Positions 16,380 through 25,799 of a DNA stretch of 57,757 nucleotides are shown here, piece by piece; the stretch's first letter is position 1, and every line of letters begins with the position of its first letter. The position numbers were made by a program, and so were the translations under genes. Under the pieces are notes generated by a model. The model made no database searches and had not been told where the DNA came from. It saw only the letters and a program-made list of their open reading frames with translations. Source of the stretch: Planctomycetota bacterium (GTDB taxonomy: Bacteria > Planctomycetota > Planctomycetia > Pirellulales > Pirellulaceae); assembly GCA_016872775.1 (NCBI GenBank), contig VGZA01000038.1, forward strand, positions 1-57,757, read 5' to 3'.

Positions 16380-17774
16380 ATGGATGAACGTCACGACCTG
16401 GTGGTGATCGGAACCGGTCCCGGCGGCGAAGGGGCCGCCATGCAAGCCGCGAAGCAGGACAAGTCGATCGCCGTGATCGAGCGGCAGACGCGCATCGGAG
16501 GCAGCTGCACGCATTGGGGAACGATTCCAAGCAAGTCGCTGCGGCAAGTCATTTTTCAATTAACCGAAGCGCGAAATAATCCGCTGCTGCGCGGCAGCGG
16601 AGCTCAGGCTCAGATCGAATTTCCGGACCTCCGCCGCGCGGCACGCTCTGTGATCGATCGCCAGGTCGAGATGCGGCTCGGATTCTACGAACGCAATCGC
16701 GTGCCGATCGTGGAAGGCGCGGCGCGCTTTATCGACCCGCATACCGTCGAAGTCACCGAAGGCGACGGCGGGCAGCGCCGCATCCAGGCCGATGGCTTTG
16801 TGATCGCCGTCGGCTGCCGCCCCTACCGGCCCGCCGATGTCGATTTCAATCACCCTCGAATCTTCGACAGCGACACGATCCTCAACCTGAATTTCACGCC
16901 CCAATCGGTCACCATCTACGGAGCCGGAGTCGTGGGCTGCGAATACACCAGCATGTTCCGTAATCTGGAATGCAAGGTCAACCTGGTGAATACGCGCGGC
17001 AAGCTGCTCGAATTTCTCGACGACGAGATCATCGATGCCTTGAGTTACCACATGCGCGAGCGGGGAGTCATCTTGCGGCACAGCGAATCCTGTTCGCGCG
17101 TCGTGGGCACCGACGACGGCGTGATCTTGTACCTCGAATCCGGCAAACAAATCAAAACAGACCTGCTGCTCTGGGCCAACGGTCGCACCGGTAATACGGA
17201 TAACCTGGGACTGGAGTCGATCGGCATCGAACCGAATCAACGCGGACAACTGGACGTGAATGCCGATTTTCAGACGCGCCATCCCCACATCTACGCCGTG
17301 GGTGACGTCATCGGATTCCCGGCGCTGGCCAGCGCCGCTTACGTGCAGGGGCGGTACGCAGCCAGTCATTTTCTGCATGGTTCCGCCGAGCGTTCGCTGG
17401 TCAAAGACATTCCCGCGGGAATCTACACCAGTCCGGAAATCAGTTCCCTCGGCAAGACCGAACGAGAACTGACGACGGACAAAATCCCTTACGAGATCGG
17501 TCACGCGCACTTCAAGAGCCTGGCCCGCGCGCAGATCACTTCGCAAACCGTGGGAATGCTGAAACTGCTGTTCCATCGTGAATCCCTGGAAATCCTGGGC
17601 GTGCATTGCTTCGGCGCCACGGCCGCCGAGATCATCCATATCGGCCAGGCGATCATGAACCAACCGCCTCCCAACAACTCGCTCCGCTATTTCGTCAACA
17701 CCACTTTCAATTACCCAACCATGGCCGAGGCCTACCGCGTCGCCGCCCTGAATGGACTCAACAGACTGTTTTGA
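16380..17774 (+). CDS. sthA: Si-specific (soluble) NAD(P)+ transhydrogenase
   Basis: 464 aa; ATG 16380 with GGGGAG 5 nt upstream. It is a cytoplasmic FAD enzyme that moves hydride between NADPH and NAD+. It closely follows E. coli SthA throughout: FAD motif [11 protein letters not shown] (11-21), [16 protein letters not shown] with the single Cys and Trp typical of SthA instead of the CxxxxC of other disulphide oxidoreductases, [29 protein letters not shown], the NAD motif GAGVVGCEY, and the C-terminus [16 protein letters not shown] ending LNRLF. It should balance the NADPH pool. The neighbours do not suggest a special pathway. Confidence 0.96.
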   Translation: MDERHDLVVIGTGPGGEGAAMQAAKQDKSIAVIERQTRIGGSCTHWGTIPSKSLRQVIFQLTEARNNPLLRGSGAQAQIEFPDLRRAARSVIDRQVEMRLGFYERNRVPIVEGAARFIDPHTVEVTEGDGGQRRIQADGFVIAVGCRPYRPADVDFNHPRIFDSDTILNLNFTPQSVTIYGAGVVGCEYTSMFRNLECKVNLVNTRGKLLEFLDDEIIDALSYHMRERGVILRHSESCSRVVGTDDGVILYLESGKQIKTDLLLWANGRTGNTDNLGLESIGIEPNQRGQLDVNADFQTRHPHIYAVGDVIGFPALASAAYVQGRYAASHFLHGSAERSLVKDIPAGIYTSPEISSLGKTERELTTDKIPYEIGHAHFKSLARAQITSQTVGMLKLLFHRESLEILGVHCFGATAAEIIHIGQAIMNQPPPNNSLRYFVNTTFNYPTMAEAYRVAALNGLNRLF

Positions 17775-17902
17775 AGGAAAAAGGAAGAAGGAAGAAAGCA
17801 CGGGCTCGGAGTACCTCAGCCGTGGCACCCTGGGCATCGCCGCCCCCGTTCCCCGCTCTTCCTTCACCCTTCTATAATTGTTCCAGCGTAGGAACCCAAT
17901 GC

Positions 17903-19303
17903 ATGAATTGCCAGCTATTCAGTCGCCGGGATCTCGTGCGGATTGGATCGGTCTCTGTGGCCGCCAGCCTAGTTCCCGTGGAGCTTGAGGTTCACGCGGC
18001 GCCGGCGAAGAGCCGCGCTCAGTCGGTAATATTCCTGTGGATGGCCGGTGGCGTTACGCATATCGATTCCTTTGATCCTAAGCCTGCCGCGCCGATCGAG
18101 ATTCGCGGTGTGCTGGGAGACATTGCCACCAGGTTGCCGGGGACACGATTTTGCGAGACGATGCCGGCACTGGCGGAAATCGCCGATCAATTGGCACTGG
18201 TCCGCAATTTTTCTCATGACAGCGACGACCACTTGTTAAGCCAGGTCTTCACGCTGTCGGGACGCAAGGTCACTCAGAATCAACTGTTCAGTGAACCAAA
18301 CATTGGCTCCCTGATTTCCTACCTGCAGGGTCCGCGCAACGGTTTGCCGGGTTACATCGCCGTTCCGGGAATAACGCGTCCCGGTCCGCCGCCGCACAAT
18401 TTGTTTGTGGGCGGCTGGCTGGGAAGTCCGCACGTGCCTTATTGCCTTGGCGGCTTGCCGGACGAGCCCGATTTTTCGGTGGGCACGAAGCTGGATGATC
18501 CGCCGGCGGAGGCGAACGAGTCGCTCACGCCCCAATCGCTGCATCTTCCGGCGGACGTGCCTCTGGCGCGCTTCTCGCGTCGCGTCGAACTGCGTGACGC
18601 GATTGACCAGGCCACGCGGCAGTTGGAGAAATTCGACGCCCTGCGTGCCGCGGAGAGCCGATACCAGGACGCCTTGCGTCTATTGTCGACGCCCTCGATT
18701 CGAGGCGCATTCCAGATTGACGACGAGCCCGAATCGGTCCGAGCGCGCTATGGTCAGACCAAGATCGGTGGCCGCTGCCTGATGGCTCGACGGCTCGTCG
18801 AGGCCGGCGCCCGATTCGTGATGGTGGATTATGGCTACGATCCCGACTACGGTAATGTCTGGGACAATCATAACGCTCCTTCGCAGAACCATCCGCCGAT
18901 CCAGAAAATGGTCTTTCGCGGATATCATCTGGCCGGGATGGACCGGGCGTTCGCCGCGTTGATCGACGACTTGTCAACGCGCGGTTTGCTGGACTCGACT
19001 TTGGTGGTTTTCCTCACCGAATTTGGCCGCACGCCGCGGATCAACCCCCAGGGTGGACGCGATCACTGGGGCAAGGCCGGTTCTATTTTCTTCACGGGAG
19101 GCGGCACCCGAGTCGGTCAGGTGATCGGGGAAACCGATCACCATGCCGCGGCGCCGAAAGGCCCGGGCTACTCGCCGGCGGATGTCGCGGCCACGATCTA
19201 CGCGGCATTGGGTATTGATCACCGGCACGTCGTGCGGGATATTCTCGATCGCCCGCGACCAATCCTCGACGAGGGGCAGGTCATCCCCGAACTGTTCGCC
19301 TGA
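17903..19303 (+). CDS. DUF1501 family protein (Tat-exported)
   Basis: 466 aa from ATG 17903; the frame is open from 17606 but overlaps sthA. The start FSRRDLVRIGSVSVAASLVP is a Tat signal. DUF1501 marks: FLWMAGGVTHIDSFDPKP, CETMPALAEIADQLALVRN, CLMARRLVEAGARFVMVDYG, NHNAPSQNHPPI, VVFLTEFGRTPRINPQGGRDHW and DVAATIYAALGI. It belongs to the alkaline-phosphatase-like superfamily of unknown function. Unlike most DUF1501 genes it has no PSD1 cytochrome beside it; the next gene is a lactonase-like propeller. Confidence 0.92.
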   Translation: MNCQLFSRRDLVRIGSVSVAASLVPVELEVHAAPAKSRAQSVIFLWMAGGVTHIDSFDPKPAAPIEIRGVLGDIATRLPGTRFCETMPALAEIADQLALVRNFSHDSDDHLLSQVFTLSGRKVTQNQLFSEPNIGSLISYLQGPRNGLPGYIAVPGITRPGPPPHNLFVGGWLGSPHVPYCLGGLPDEPDFSVGTKLDDPPAEANESLTPQSLHLPADVPLARFSRRVELRDAIDQATRQLEKFDALRAAESRYQDALRLLSTPSIRGAFQIDDEPESVRARYGQTKIGGRCLMARRLVEAGARFVMVDYGYDPDYGNVWDNHNAPSQNHPPIQKMVFRGYHLAGMDRAFAALIDDLSTRGLLDSTLVVFLTEFGRTPRINPQGGRDHWGKAGSIFFTGGGTRVGQVIGETDHHAAAPKGPGYSPADVAATIYAALGIDHRHVVRDILDRPRPILDEGQVIPELFA

Positions 19304-19400
19304 TTGCAGTCGACGCGGCACGGCTTATATTCATCAAGCCGGCTTTCCCCAAGGCCTGCGATTACCACCCCCGCCATCCTGCCGTTTGAGGACTCTTGAC

Positions 19401-20495
19401 GTGTTCCACCCGCGATTCACTGCTCGTGTCCTGTTCGTCACCCTGCTGCTGGGCGTGCCGGGGTTTCGCCCGCCGACAGTCCAGGCCGCAACGTGGGTAT
19501 TCCTGTCGCTTGCGAGCGAGAAACGGATTGACAGCTACCGCCTCGACGAGGCCACGGGAACGCTCGCACTGGTCGCGCGCAACGTGGTCGATGCGGGAGA
19601 ACCGGGAGCGCTGGCGATCAGCGATGATCGCCGATGGATGCTGGCGGCGATCCGATCGACGGGACGGCTCGCCAGTTTCAAGGTCGACACGGCGCACGGC
19701 ACATTGACACCGGTTTCGGTGGTCGACGCCGGCGCGGATCCGGCCCATATTTCGCTCGACCGGACCAACCGCTATCTGCTGGCCGCGTACTATGTGGCCG
19801 GCAAGGTCAGCGTGCATCGGATTCAAACCGACGGAACACTTTCGGCGCAACCGGTCCAGGAGTTGCCGACGGCGGACAAAGCGCACGCGATTGTACCCGA
19901 TCGCACCAACCGGTTCGTCTATGTGCCGCACACCGGATCGAACGTCATCTTCCAGTTCAAGTTCGATCCGGCGCGTGGATTGCTGGCACCCTTGATGCCC
20001 GATCGCAAGTCGACCCCTGCCGGCACGGGGCCGCGGCATCTCGCCTGGCATCCGGACCAGCCGATCGCCTACGTCGACAACGAGCAAGGCAGCAGCGTTA
20101 CTCCTTGGCGAATGAATTCCGAAACCGGAGACCTGTCGCCCGGCGAAACGGTGTCGACCATTCCTGCTGATTTTCGCGAGACCAACAGTTGCGCGGAGAT
20201 TCGTATCGATCGCCGCGGACGCCTGTTGTTTGTCGCGAATCGCGGGCACAACAGCATTGCCAGTTTCCGGATCGACGCATCCGGAACGGTCCTGCGTCCG
20301 GCGGGACATGGAGCGACGGAACCGGTACCGCGATCGTTCGATCTGGATCCAAGCGGTCGCTACCTGTTCGCCGCTGGCGAGGTCACTGGAAAACTGGCTA
20401 CGTTTCGCATCGATCGCGATTCGGGAGCCCTGGATCGAATCGCCACGCAGGAAGTCGGCGCCCGACCGTGGTGGGTGATGGTGGTTGGAGATTGA
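19401..20495 (+). CDS. Exported seven-bladed beta-propeller, lactonase (YbhE/Pgl-type) family
   Basis: 364 aa. GTG 19401 was chosen because GAGGA lies 8 nt upstream and a signal peptide (VLFVTLLLGVPGF) follows. Repeating blades are clear: PGALAISDDRRWMLAAIRSTG, ADPAHISLDRTNRYLLAAYY, AHAIVPDRTNRFVYVPHTGS, GPRHLAWHPDQPIAYVDNE, RGRLLFVANRGHNSIASF and PRSFDLDPSGRYLFAAGE. This is the lactonase family (PF10282) that includes cytosolic 6-phosphogluconolactonase, but export argues for another lactone or a binding role. The downstream dehydrogenase starts 82 nt after the stop. Confidence 0.88.
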   Translation: MFHPRFTARVLFVTLLLGVPGFRPPTVQAATWVFLSLASEKRIDSYRLDEATGTLALVARNVVDAGEPGALAISDDRRWMLAAIRSTGRLASFKVDTAHGTLTPVSVVDAGADPAHISLDRTNRYLLAAYYVAGKVSVHRIQTDGTLSAQPVQELPTADKAHAIVPDRTNRFVYVPHTGSNVIFQFKFDPARGLLAPLMPDRKSTPAGTGPRHLAWHPDQPIAYVDNEQGSSVTPWRMNSETGDLSPGETVSTIPADFRETNSCAEIRIDRRGRLLFVANRGHNSIASFRIDASGTVLRPAGHGATEPVPRSFDLDPSGRYLFAAGEVTGKLATFRIDRDSGALDRIATQEVGARPWWVMVVGD

Positions 20496-20577
20496 AGAAC
20501 GGGCGAGTCGGGTAATTGCCTGCCGCGGCGGGGCAATGCCGGCGCAACACACCGCCGTCGGACGGAGAAGTGAAGGG

Positions 20578-21570
20578 ATGCAACGGTATCGAGTTGTGAT
20601 CAGTGATTTTCAGCACGGCAGTGCGGAGATCGAGCAGCGGATTCTCGGCGACATCGCAGAGGTGGAGGCGTTGGAGGTGACGTCGGAAGAGCAGATGTGG
20701 GGGCGTGCGGACGACGCCGACGCGATCATGGTTTACCACACGATTCGCATCTCCTCCAAGACGATGGAACGATTGGCGCGCTGCAAGCTGATCGTGCGCT
20801 GCGGCGTCGGCTTCGACAACGTCGACCACGCGTTCGCGCGGAGTCGCGACATTCCGGTCGCGAACGTGCCCGACTACGGCACCGAGGAGGTCGCCGACTC
20901 GGCGATCGGCCTGATGCTGGGTCTGGCGCGGGGAATTGCCTACCAGAATGTCAAACTGCGTTCGCCGGAAGTGCCATGGCACTACGACCATGTGCGGCCA
21001 CTGTTGCGATTGAGTGGCCGCAATTTCGCGGTCGTCGGGCTCGGTCGCATTGGTACCGCGGCTGCGATGCGGGCGAAAGCGCTGGGCATGCAGCTGCATT
21101 TCTACGACCCGTACAAATCCGACGGCTACGACAAAGTGCTCGGCGCCCGCCGGGCGGAATCGTTGGAAGAGCTGCTGGCGAAAGCGCACGTACTCAGCGT
21201 GCATTGTCCACTGACGCCGGAGACGCGTAACATGATCAACGCAGGGGCGATCGCAAAGATGCCGCGGGGAAGTTATCTCGTGAACACTGCGCGCGGCGAG
21301 GTCGTCGACACCGCGGCGATCCCTGACGCGATTGCCTCGGGGCAGTTGGCCGGCGCCGGAATCGACGTCCTGCCGCAGGAACCGCCCCCGGCGGACCATC
21401 CGCTGCTGGTGGCCTGGCGCGATCCGCAACATCCCGCGCACCTGCGCGTAATTCTCAACGCGCACAATGCCTTCTATTCCGAGCAGGGGCTCGAAGACAT
21501 GCGTGTCCGCGGCGCGGAAGCCTGTCGCCGCGCGCTGCTGGGGCAACCACTACGCAACGTGGTGAATTAG
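20578..21570 (+). CDS. D-2-hydroxyacid dehydrogenase, CtBP-like
   Basis: 330 aa from ATG 20578, with GGAG about 9 nt upstream; the TTG at 20485 would overlap the previous gene. NAD-binding motif VVGLGRIGTAAAM (about residues 153-165), catalytic Arg in NTARGEVVD, Glu in DVLPQEPPP and His in LNAHNAFYSEQG. The AFYSE ending resembles the C-terminal-binding-protein (CtBP) branch of the family. It reduces 2-keto acids or oxidises D-2-hydroxyacids using NAD(H); the substrate is not inferable. A second paralogue from a different branch lies at 29514. Confidence 0.9.
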   Translation: MQRYRVVISDFQHGSAEIEQRILGDIAEVEALEVTSEEQMWGRADDADAIMVYHTIRISSKTMERLARCKLIVRCGVGFDNVDHAFARSRDIPVANVPDYGTEEVADSAIGLMLGLARGIAYQNVKLRSPEVPWHYDHVRPLLRLSGRNFAVVGLGRIGTAAAMRAKALGMQLHFYDPYKSDGYDKVLGARRAESLEELLAKAHVLSVHCPLTPETRNMINAGAIAKMPRGSYLVNTARGEVVDTAAIPDAIASGQLAGAGIDVLPQEPPPADHPLLVAWRDPQHPAHLRVILNAHNAFYSEQGLEDMRVRGAEACRRALLGQPLRNVVN

Positions 21571-21828
21571 GCCCCACATTAGCACTCGAATTTGTATTAG
21601 ACGGACAGGGCCGCTGGTGGGAACAGGACAGGGCCGCGGGCGGGAAATGGAATTCGTGGCTGGGGCTTGCAGCCGCGGCCGATGGTAAGCGCAGCCGGCC
21701 GGCGGTGGTTTGCGATAGGCAGCGGATGCGCGATCGGGCATAATAGGTTCCGTTCGCGGAATGCGAGGGATACCGGACCTGTCCGTTCCCGCGTCGATCC
21801 GCACGTACCAAGCAGGGAGTAAGTGTCC
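21571..21828. other. Intergenic region with short direct repeats
   Basis: 258 nt. GGACAGGGCCGC occurs twice (near 21604 and 21626), and GTGGCTGGGGCTTGCAGCC near 21655 resembles the 13464 repeat cluster. CATAAT near 21740 is a possible -10 for the TPR gene but has no good -35. No gene seen. Confidence 0.4.
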
Positions 21829-23451
21829 ATGTCACGTTGGAGAATCGCGGCGGGGAGTTGCCTGATCCTGTTCGCCAGCATGGTTCCGTCGTCCGCACAG
21901 CAAAAAGGGCTGCCTTCGCTGGACAAGGCAACCGACATGCAGTTGAACGCCGAGTCGCTGGGCGATATGGAAAAGGTCGTATTGCTTTGCGAACAGGCAT
22001 TGAAGGAAGGCCTGGACGACGAGAACCAGAAATTTGCGCGTCAACTGGCGTCGTCGACGCTGCTGGAGATGGCACGGCGCCGGATGTCGGAACTGGCGGA
22101 TCGGGAGCGGGCGCGGCGCTGGCAGGCGATACGCGATCTGGCATTGAAGGATCTGGAGCGGGCCGCGAAGTTTGATGACGCGAATGCCGATATCCATCTG
22201 ATGCGCGCCCGGTTGCATGCGATGCCGGGCGGCGATCGCGAAAAAGCGTTGCAGTCGGCCAGTCGCGCGATAAAGCTGCTGGCGGATGACAAGAAGGAAC
22301 TGACGGCGGCGTATCTGCTGCGGGCCGGGCTGCAGGCGGATGCCGAATCCAGGCTGGGGGATTTAAATGCGGCGGTCGACGCCGAAATTGACGGGAACTC
22401 CGCACTTCAAGCGCGGGCCATGTTCCACGTCGGGCAGGGTAACGCGGATCAGGCGGAAGCGGATTTCAAAGAACTGGTGAAGCGGGAGCCGGAAGAGCCG
22501 GAGCATCGCTTCGCCTACGCGTTGGCACTGGTGACACTGAGGAAATTCCCGGAGGCGTTGCGAGAATTGGACGCGATCGCCAAGGCGAACCCGGAACTGT
22601 CGGCGCCCCACAAAATGCGCGCTCAGGTGCTGCGGGCCACGGGGGACTTGAAGGCCGCGGCCAGCGCGCTTGATCGGGCCCTGCAGATCGAACAACAGGA
22701 TCTCGAATCCCTACTGCTGCGATCGGAAATCTACGAGGAACTGGACGATTTCGACCGCGCCCGGGCGGACGTCGAGCAAGTCCTGCAGCAACAACCCGGC
22801 CTGCCGGAAGCGATCCTGCAGCGCGCGTCGATCTTTTCCGCGCAAAAGAAATACGACCTGGCACTGGCCGACCTGGGTACGTTGCTCAAACAAAACCCCA
22901 AGAACACGCAGCTACGCGTGCAGATCGCGCAACTCTATCTGGCGGGCGGCTGGCCGCGCAAAGCGGCGGAAATCGCCAGTGCCATCATCAAAGATGAGCC
23001 GGGAAACTGGCTGGCCTACCGTGGACGCGCGGACGCCTACCTGGCGATCGGCAAACATGCCGAGGCGATCGCTGATTTCGAGTCCGCGGTTCGTATTGCT
23101 CCGGAAAACAGCGGAATCCTCAACAACTTCGCCTGGGTGCTGGCCACGTCCCCGAACGAGAAGCTGCGCAATGCGCCGCGTTCGATCGAAATGGCGACGA
23201 AAGCCTGCCAGCTGACCGACTTCAAGGAAGCCCATATCCTCAGCACGCTGGCCGCCGGTTACGCCGAAGCGGGCGATTTTGACGCGGCGATCAAGTGGTC
23301 AACGCAAGCGGTCGAACTCAGTCAGGGCGAGGTACGGGAAAATCTCAAACAGGAACTCGAAAGTTACCAGAAGAAAAAGCCCTGGCGTGAATTGCAGGAG
23401 ACGGAGGAACGAGCGAATCCGCCGCAGCTGCGAGGGGACTTGGACCTGTGA
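21829..23451 (+). CDS. Secreted tetratricopeptide-repeat protein
   Basis: 540 aa from ATG 21829 (GGGAG 9 nt upstream; the GTG at 21823 is too close). A signal peptide (SCLILFASMVPSSAQ) is followed by about ten TPR-like helical pairs, for example GDRKAAL-type units DREKALQSASRAIKLL, ALQARAMFHVGQGNADQAEADFKEL, AYALALVTLRKFPEALREL, DDFDRARADVEQVLQQQPGLP and KYDLALADLGTLLKQNPKNT, then AWVLATSPNEKLRN. It is probably a periplasmic scaffold. Its TGA overlaps the ATG of the HD-domain gene (TGATG), implying translational coupling. Confidence 0.9.
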   Translation: MSRWRIAAGSCLILFASMVPSSAQQKGLPSLDKATDMQLNAESLGDMEKVVLLCEQALKEGLDDENQKFARQLASSTLLEMARRRMSELADRERARRWQAIRDLALKDLERAAKFDDANADIHLMRARLHAMPGGDREKALQSASRAIKLLADDKKELTAAYLLRAGLQADAESRLGDLNAAVDAEIDGNSALQARAMFHVGQGNADQAEADFKELVKREPEEPEHRFAYALALVTLRKFPEALRELDAIAKANPELSAPHKMRAQVLRATGDLKAAASALDRALQIEQQDLESLLLRSEIYEELDDFDRARADVEQVLQQQPGLPEAILQRASIFSAQKKYDLALADLGTLLKQNPKNTQLRVQIAQLYLAGGWPRKAAEIASAIIKDEPGNWLAYRGRADAYLAIGKHAEAIADFESAVRIAPENSGILNNFAWVLATSPNEKLRNAPRSIEMATKACQLTDFKEAHILSTLAAGYAEAGDFDAAIKWSTQAVELSQGEVRENLKQELESYQKKKPWRELQETEERANPPQLRGDLDL

Positions 23452-24002
23452 TGAATCGGGAAAACGCCTGGCAGCTGGTCTGCGAATTCACGGAGAGTGA
23501 AAGCCTGCGCCGTCATATGCTGGCGGTGGAGGCCGCGATGCGCGCCTACGCGCGGCAGTGGAATGAAGACGAACTGAAATGGGGTATCGTCGGACTGCTG
23601 CACGATTTTGACTACGAACGCTGGCCGACCCCTCCTGAACACCCGCTGCGCGGCGCCGAAATTCTCGCGGCGCGTGGCTATCCGGACGATGTGATCTACG
23701 CGATCAAATCCCACGCCGATTATCTGACCGATTGCCCGCGGATTTCGCGGCTCGACAAAACGCTCTACGCCTGCGACGAATTGTCCGGATTCATCACGGC
23801 AGTGGCACGGATGCGACCTGAACGACTGGCCGGGCTGCAGGCTTCCAGCGTCCGCAAGAAGATGAAGCAGAAGAGCTTCGCCGCGACGGTCAACCGCGAC
23901 GACATCGTTCGTGGCGCGGAGGATCTGGGTGTGGATCTCGATACGCATATTCTGTTTGTGGCCCAAGCGCTGGCCGGCATCGCGCCGCAACTCGGCTTGT
24001 AA
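23451..24002 (+). CDS. HD-domain (HDIG-type) metal-dependent phosphohydrolase
   Basis: 183 aa; ATG 23451 overlaps the TPR-gene stop by one base. HD-superfamily ligands: His in LRRHMLAVEAAM, the HD pair in VGLLHDFDYERWP, His in HPLRGAEIL, and KSHADYL. It has the compact single-domain length of planctomycete and cyanobacterial HDIG proteins. HD proteins hydrolyse phosphate mono- or diesters, often nucleotides; the substrate is not predictable. It has no export signal, unlike its coupled upstream partner. The C-terminal half is helical (AATVNRDDIVRGAEDLGVD). Confidence 0.88.
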   Translation: MNRENAWQLVCEFTESESLRRHMLAVEAAMRAYARQWNEDELKWGIVGLLHDFDYERWPTPPEHPLRGAEILAARGYPDDVIYAIKSHADYLTDCPRISRLDKTLYACDELSGFITAVARMRPERLAGLQASSVRKKMKQKSFAATVNRDDIVRGAEDLGVDLDTHILFVAQALAGIAPQLGL

Positions 24003-24085
24003 TCCACCTGCACCGCGGAGCCGTTTTCAACGGCCAGCACTGCGATCATTGGACGACTCGAATTTGCAACGGGAGGAGATCGGCG

Positions 24086-25795
24086 ATGCGAATGCCGCTG
24101 ACGCGCGTCTTGGTCCTGCCATGCCTGGCGGTCTGCTTGGGACTCCGATCGCCAGCCTGTTTTGCTCATCCCCAGGAAGCAACGGTGCGCGTCAGCGACG
24201 AGCGCTTCGAGGTAGCGGGCACGCTGCTCGATCCGCATGCCGACGAACCGGTCCCCTGCGTGATTATCGTGGGGGGCACCATGAGTCAGGATCGGGACGG
24301 CCGGTTGTTTCGCGAGGGTGTAGCGCCCCGCGACGCGCTGAAACGACTCGCGGAGGCCTTGTTGGCGGGCGGCTATGCCAGCTATCGGTACGATCCGGTC
24401 GGCTCGGGGGCGAGTCGCGCCAAGCTGCCCTGGAAATCGACCTACGAACAGCAGGCGGCAGTGGTCGCTCGACTGCTGGAGCATTTCCGCACGGATCAGC
24501 GTTTTTCCCACGTGATCCTGGCGGGCGAAAGCGCGGCAGCATATGTCGTCTGCCTTGCCGCTGCGCGTGGCGCTCAGGCCGATGGCAATATTTTTCTCGG
24601 CGCTTTCTGCGGAGCGCCGGAGGAGCTTTACGAGTACAACTTCGGTCGGCTAGTGGCATTTTCCGAACAGTCCGCGGAAAACGAACGTTGGGCGAAAGAA
24701 CAGGCGCGCATGGATCTGGCACTTGGCCGAACCTACCGGCAGATGTTTGCCGCCGCGCGCGAGGAAAAAGAGACCTTTATCGTCGAAGACGGTGAGTTCC
24801 GCATGACTCTGGATCTGGCGCGGCGCCGTGAAGAGTTACGCTGGCCGGCACCCGAACAATTCCGCCACCTGCGTTCGCCAACGCTGCTGCTTGCGGGACA
24901 ACATGACCGAAATGTACCGCCGGACCATGCCGCACGTGCCGCCGAGATCCTGCGGACCGCCGGAAATAAGGATGTCACGAACGAGATCATCGCCGGAGTC
25001 GATCATAGCTTCCAGCGAACTCCGGCTGACGAACGGGAACAGATCACCAACCGCTATTCCATGAACTGCCTTCGCCAGCCCTACAGTTCGGCGGCCTACT
25101 GGAGCCTGCTGCACTGGCTGGATAAACGCTGGCCATCGATCGTCGAGACCAAGGCGGAACAGGTGGAGCGCGCGGCGTCGCGGCCGCCGCAGGTCCCCGC
25201 CGAAGCCAGGGCCTTGAACGCGACCGAGATCGCCCCGCTTACCGAATCGACCCCGCGTCGAGTCTTCCTGGCCCGCGGTATCGAGATCATCGACGACATC
25301 GCCAACGCCCGCGAAACCGCCGGGGTGGAAACGCTCGAAGGACGCATCGGGCCGCTGATACTCGGCGAGGGTTCGCAGGCTCATTTCATCGATATGCCGG
25401 GTGGACTGTACGTCGAGGAACACCCGCACAGTTCGGAGAGCATCATCTATACCGTGCGTGGCGAGTGGGTATTGTGCAGCAACGGCCGCCGCCACCTGAT
25501 GAAACCAGGAACACTGTTTCGGTTTGCCGCCAATATTCCGACCGGGTACGAAGTGCCGTTTCCGGGCAACGCGATGATCCTGATCTTCAAGGGCGATCGC
25601 GTGACCAAGGTCGAATCAGATTTCATTCAATACTTGCAGGGCATGGCTGCTCGGCTGGAACGCGAACATCAGCGGGGCGTGCCCTTTTTGCTGCGTGAAC
25701 TGCGCGAAGACCATCCCGCACGGCAGTTTGCGCGGCAGGTAAATCCCGATTTCGAAAAACAGCTTGTGCTGCCGCACGTGCCCAAGGAACGCTGA
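24086..25795 (+). CDS. Secreted alpha/beta-hydrolase fused to a cupin domain
   Basis: 569 aa; ATG 24086 with GGAGG upstream. A signal peptide (VLVLPCLAVCLGLR) precedes an alpha/beta-hydrolase at about 30-350: oxyanion region IIVGGTMSQDRDGR, nucleophile elbow AGESAAAYV, acid Asp in LLAGQHDRNVPPDH and His in AGVDHSFQRT. Residues about 400-510 carry a cupin-like beta barrel: GGLYVEEHPHSSESIIYTVRG with His/His/Glu, then LMKPGTLFRFAANIPTGYEV, so it may bind a metal. The fusion joins an esterase-like and a cupin module in one exported chain. The next gene starts 4 nt later. Confidence 0.85.
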   Translation: MRMPLTRVLVLPCLAVCLGLRSPACFAHPQEATVRVSDERFEVAGTLLDPHADEPVPCVIIVGGTMSQDRDGRLFREGVAPRDALKRLAEALLAGGYASYRYDPVGSGASRAKLPWKSTYEQQAAVVARLLEHFRTDQRFSHVILAGESAAAYVVCLAAARGAQADGNIFLGAFCGAPEELYEYNFGRLVAFSEQSAENERWAKEQARMDLALGRTYRQMFAAAREEKETFIVEDGEFRMTLDLARRREELRWPAPEQFRHLRSPTLLLAGQHDRNVPPDHAARAAEILRTAGNKDVTNEIIAGVDHSFQRTPADEREQITNRYSMNCLRQPYSSAAYWSLLHWLDKRWPSIVETKAEQVERAASRPPQVPAEARALNATEIAPLTESTPRRVFLARGIEIIDDIANARETAGVETLEGRIGPLILGEGSQAHFIDMPGGLYVEEHPHSSESIIYTVRGEWVLCSNGRRHLMKPGTLFRFAANIPTGYEVPFPGNAMILIFKGDRVTKVESDFIQYLQGMAARLEREHQRGVPFLLRELREDHPARQFARQVNPDFEKQLVLPHVPKER

Positions 25796-25799
25796 ACGG

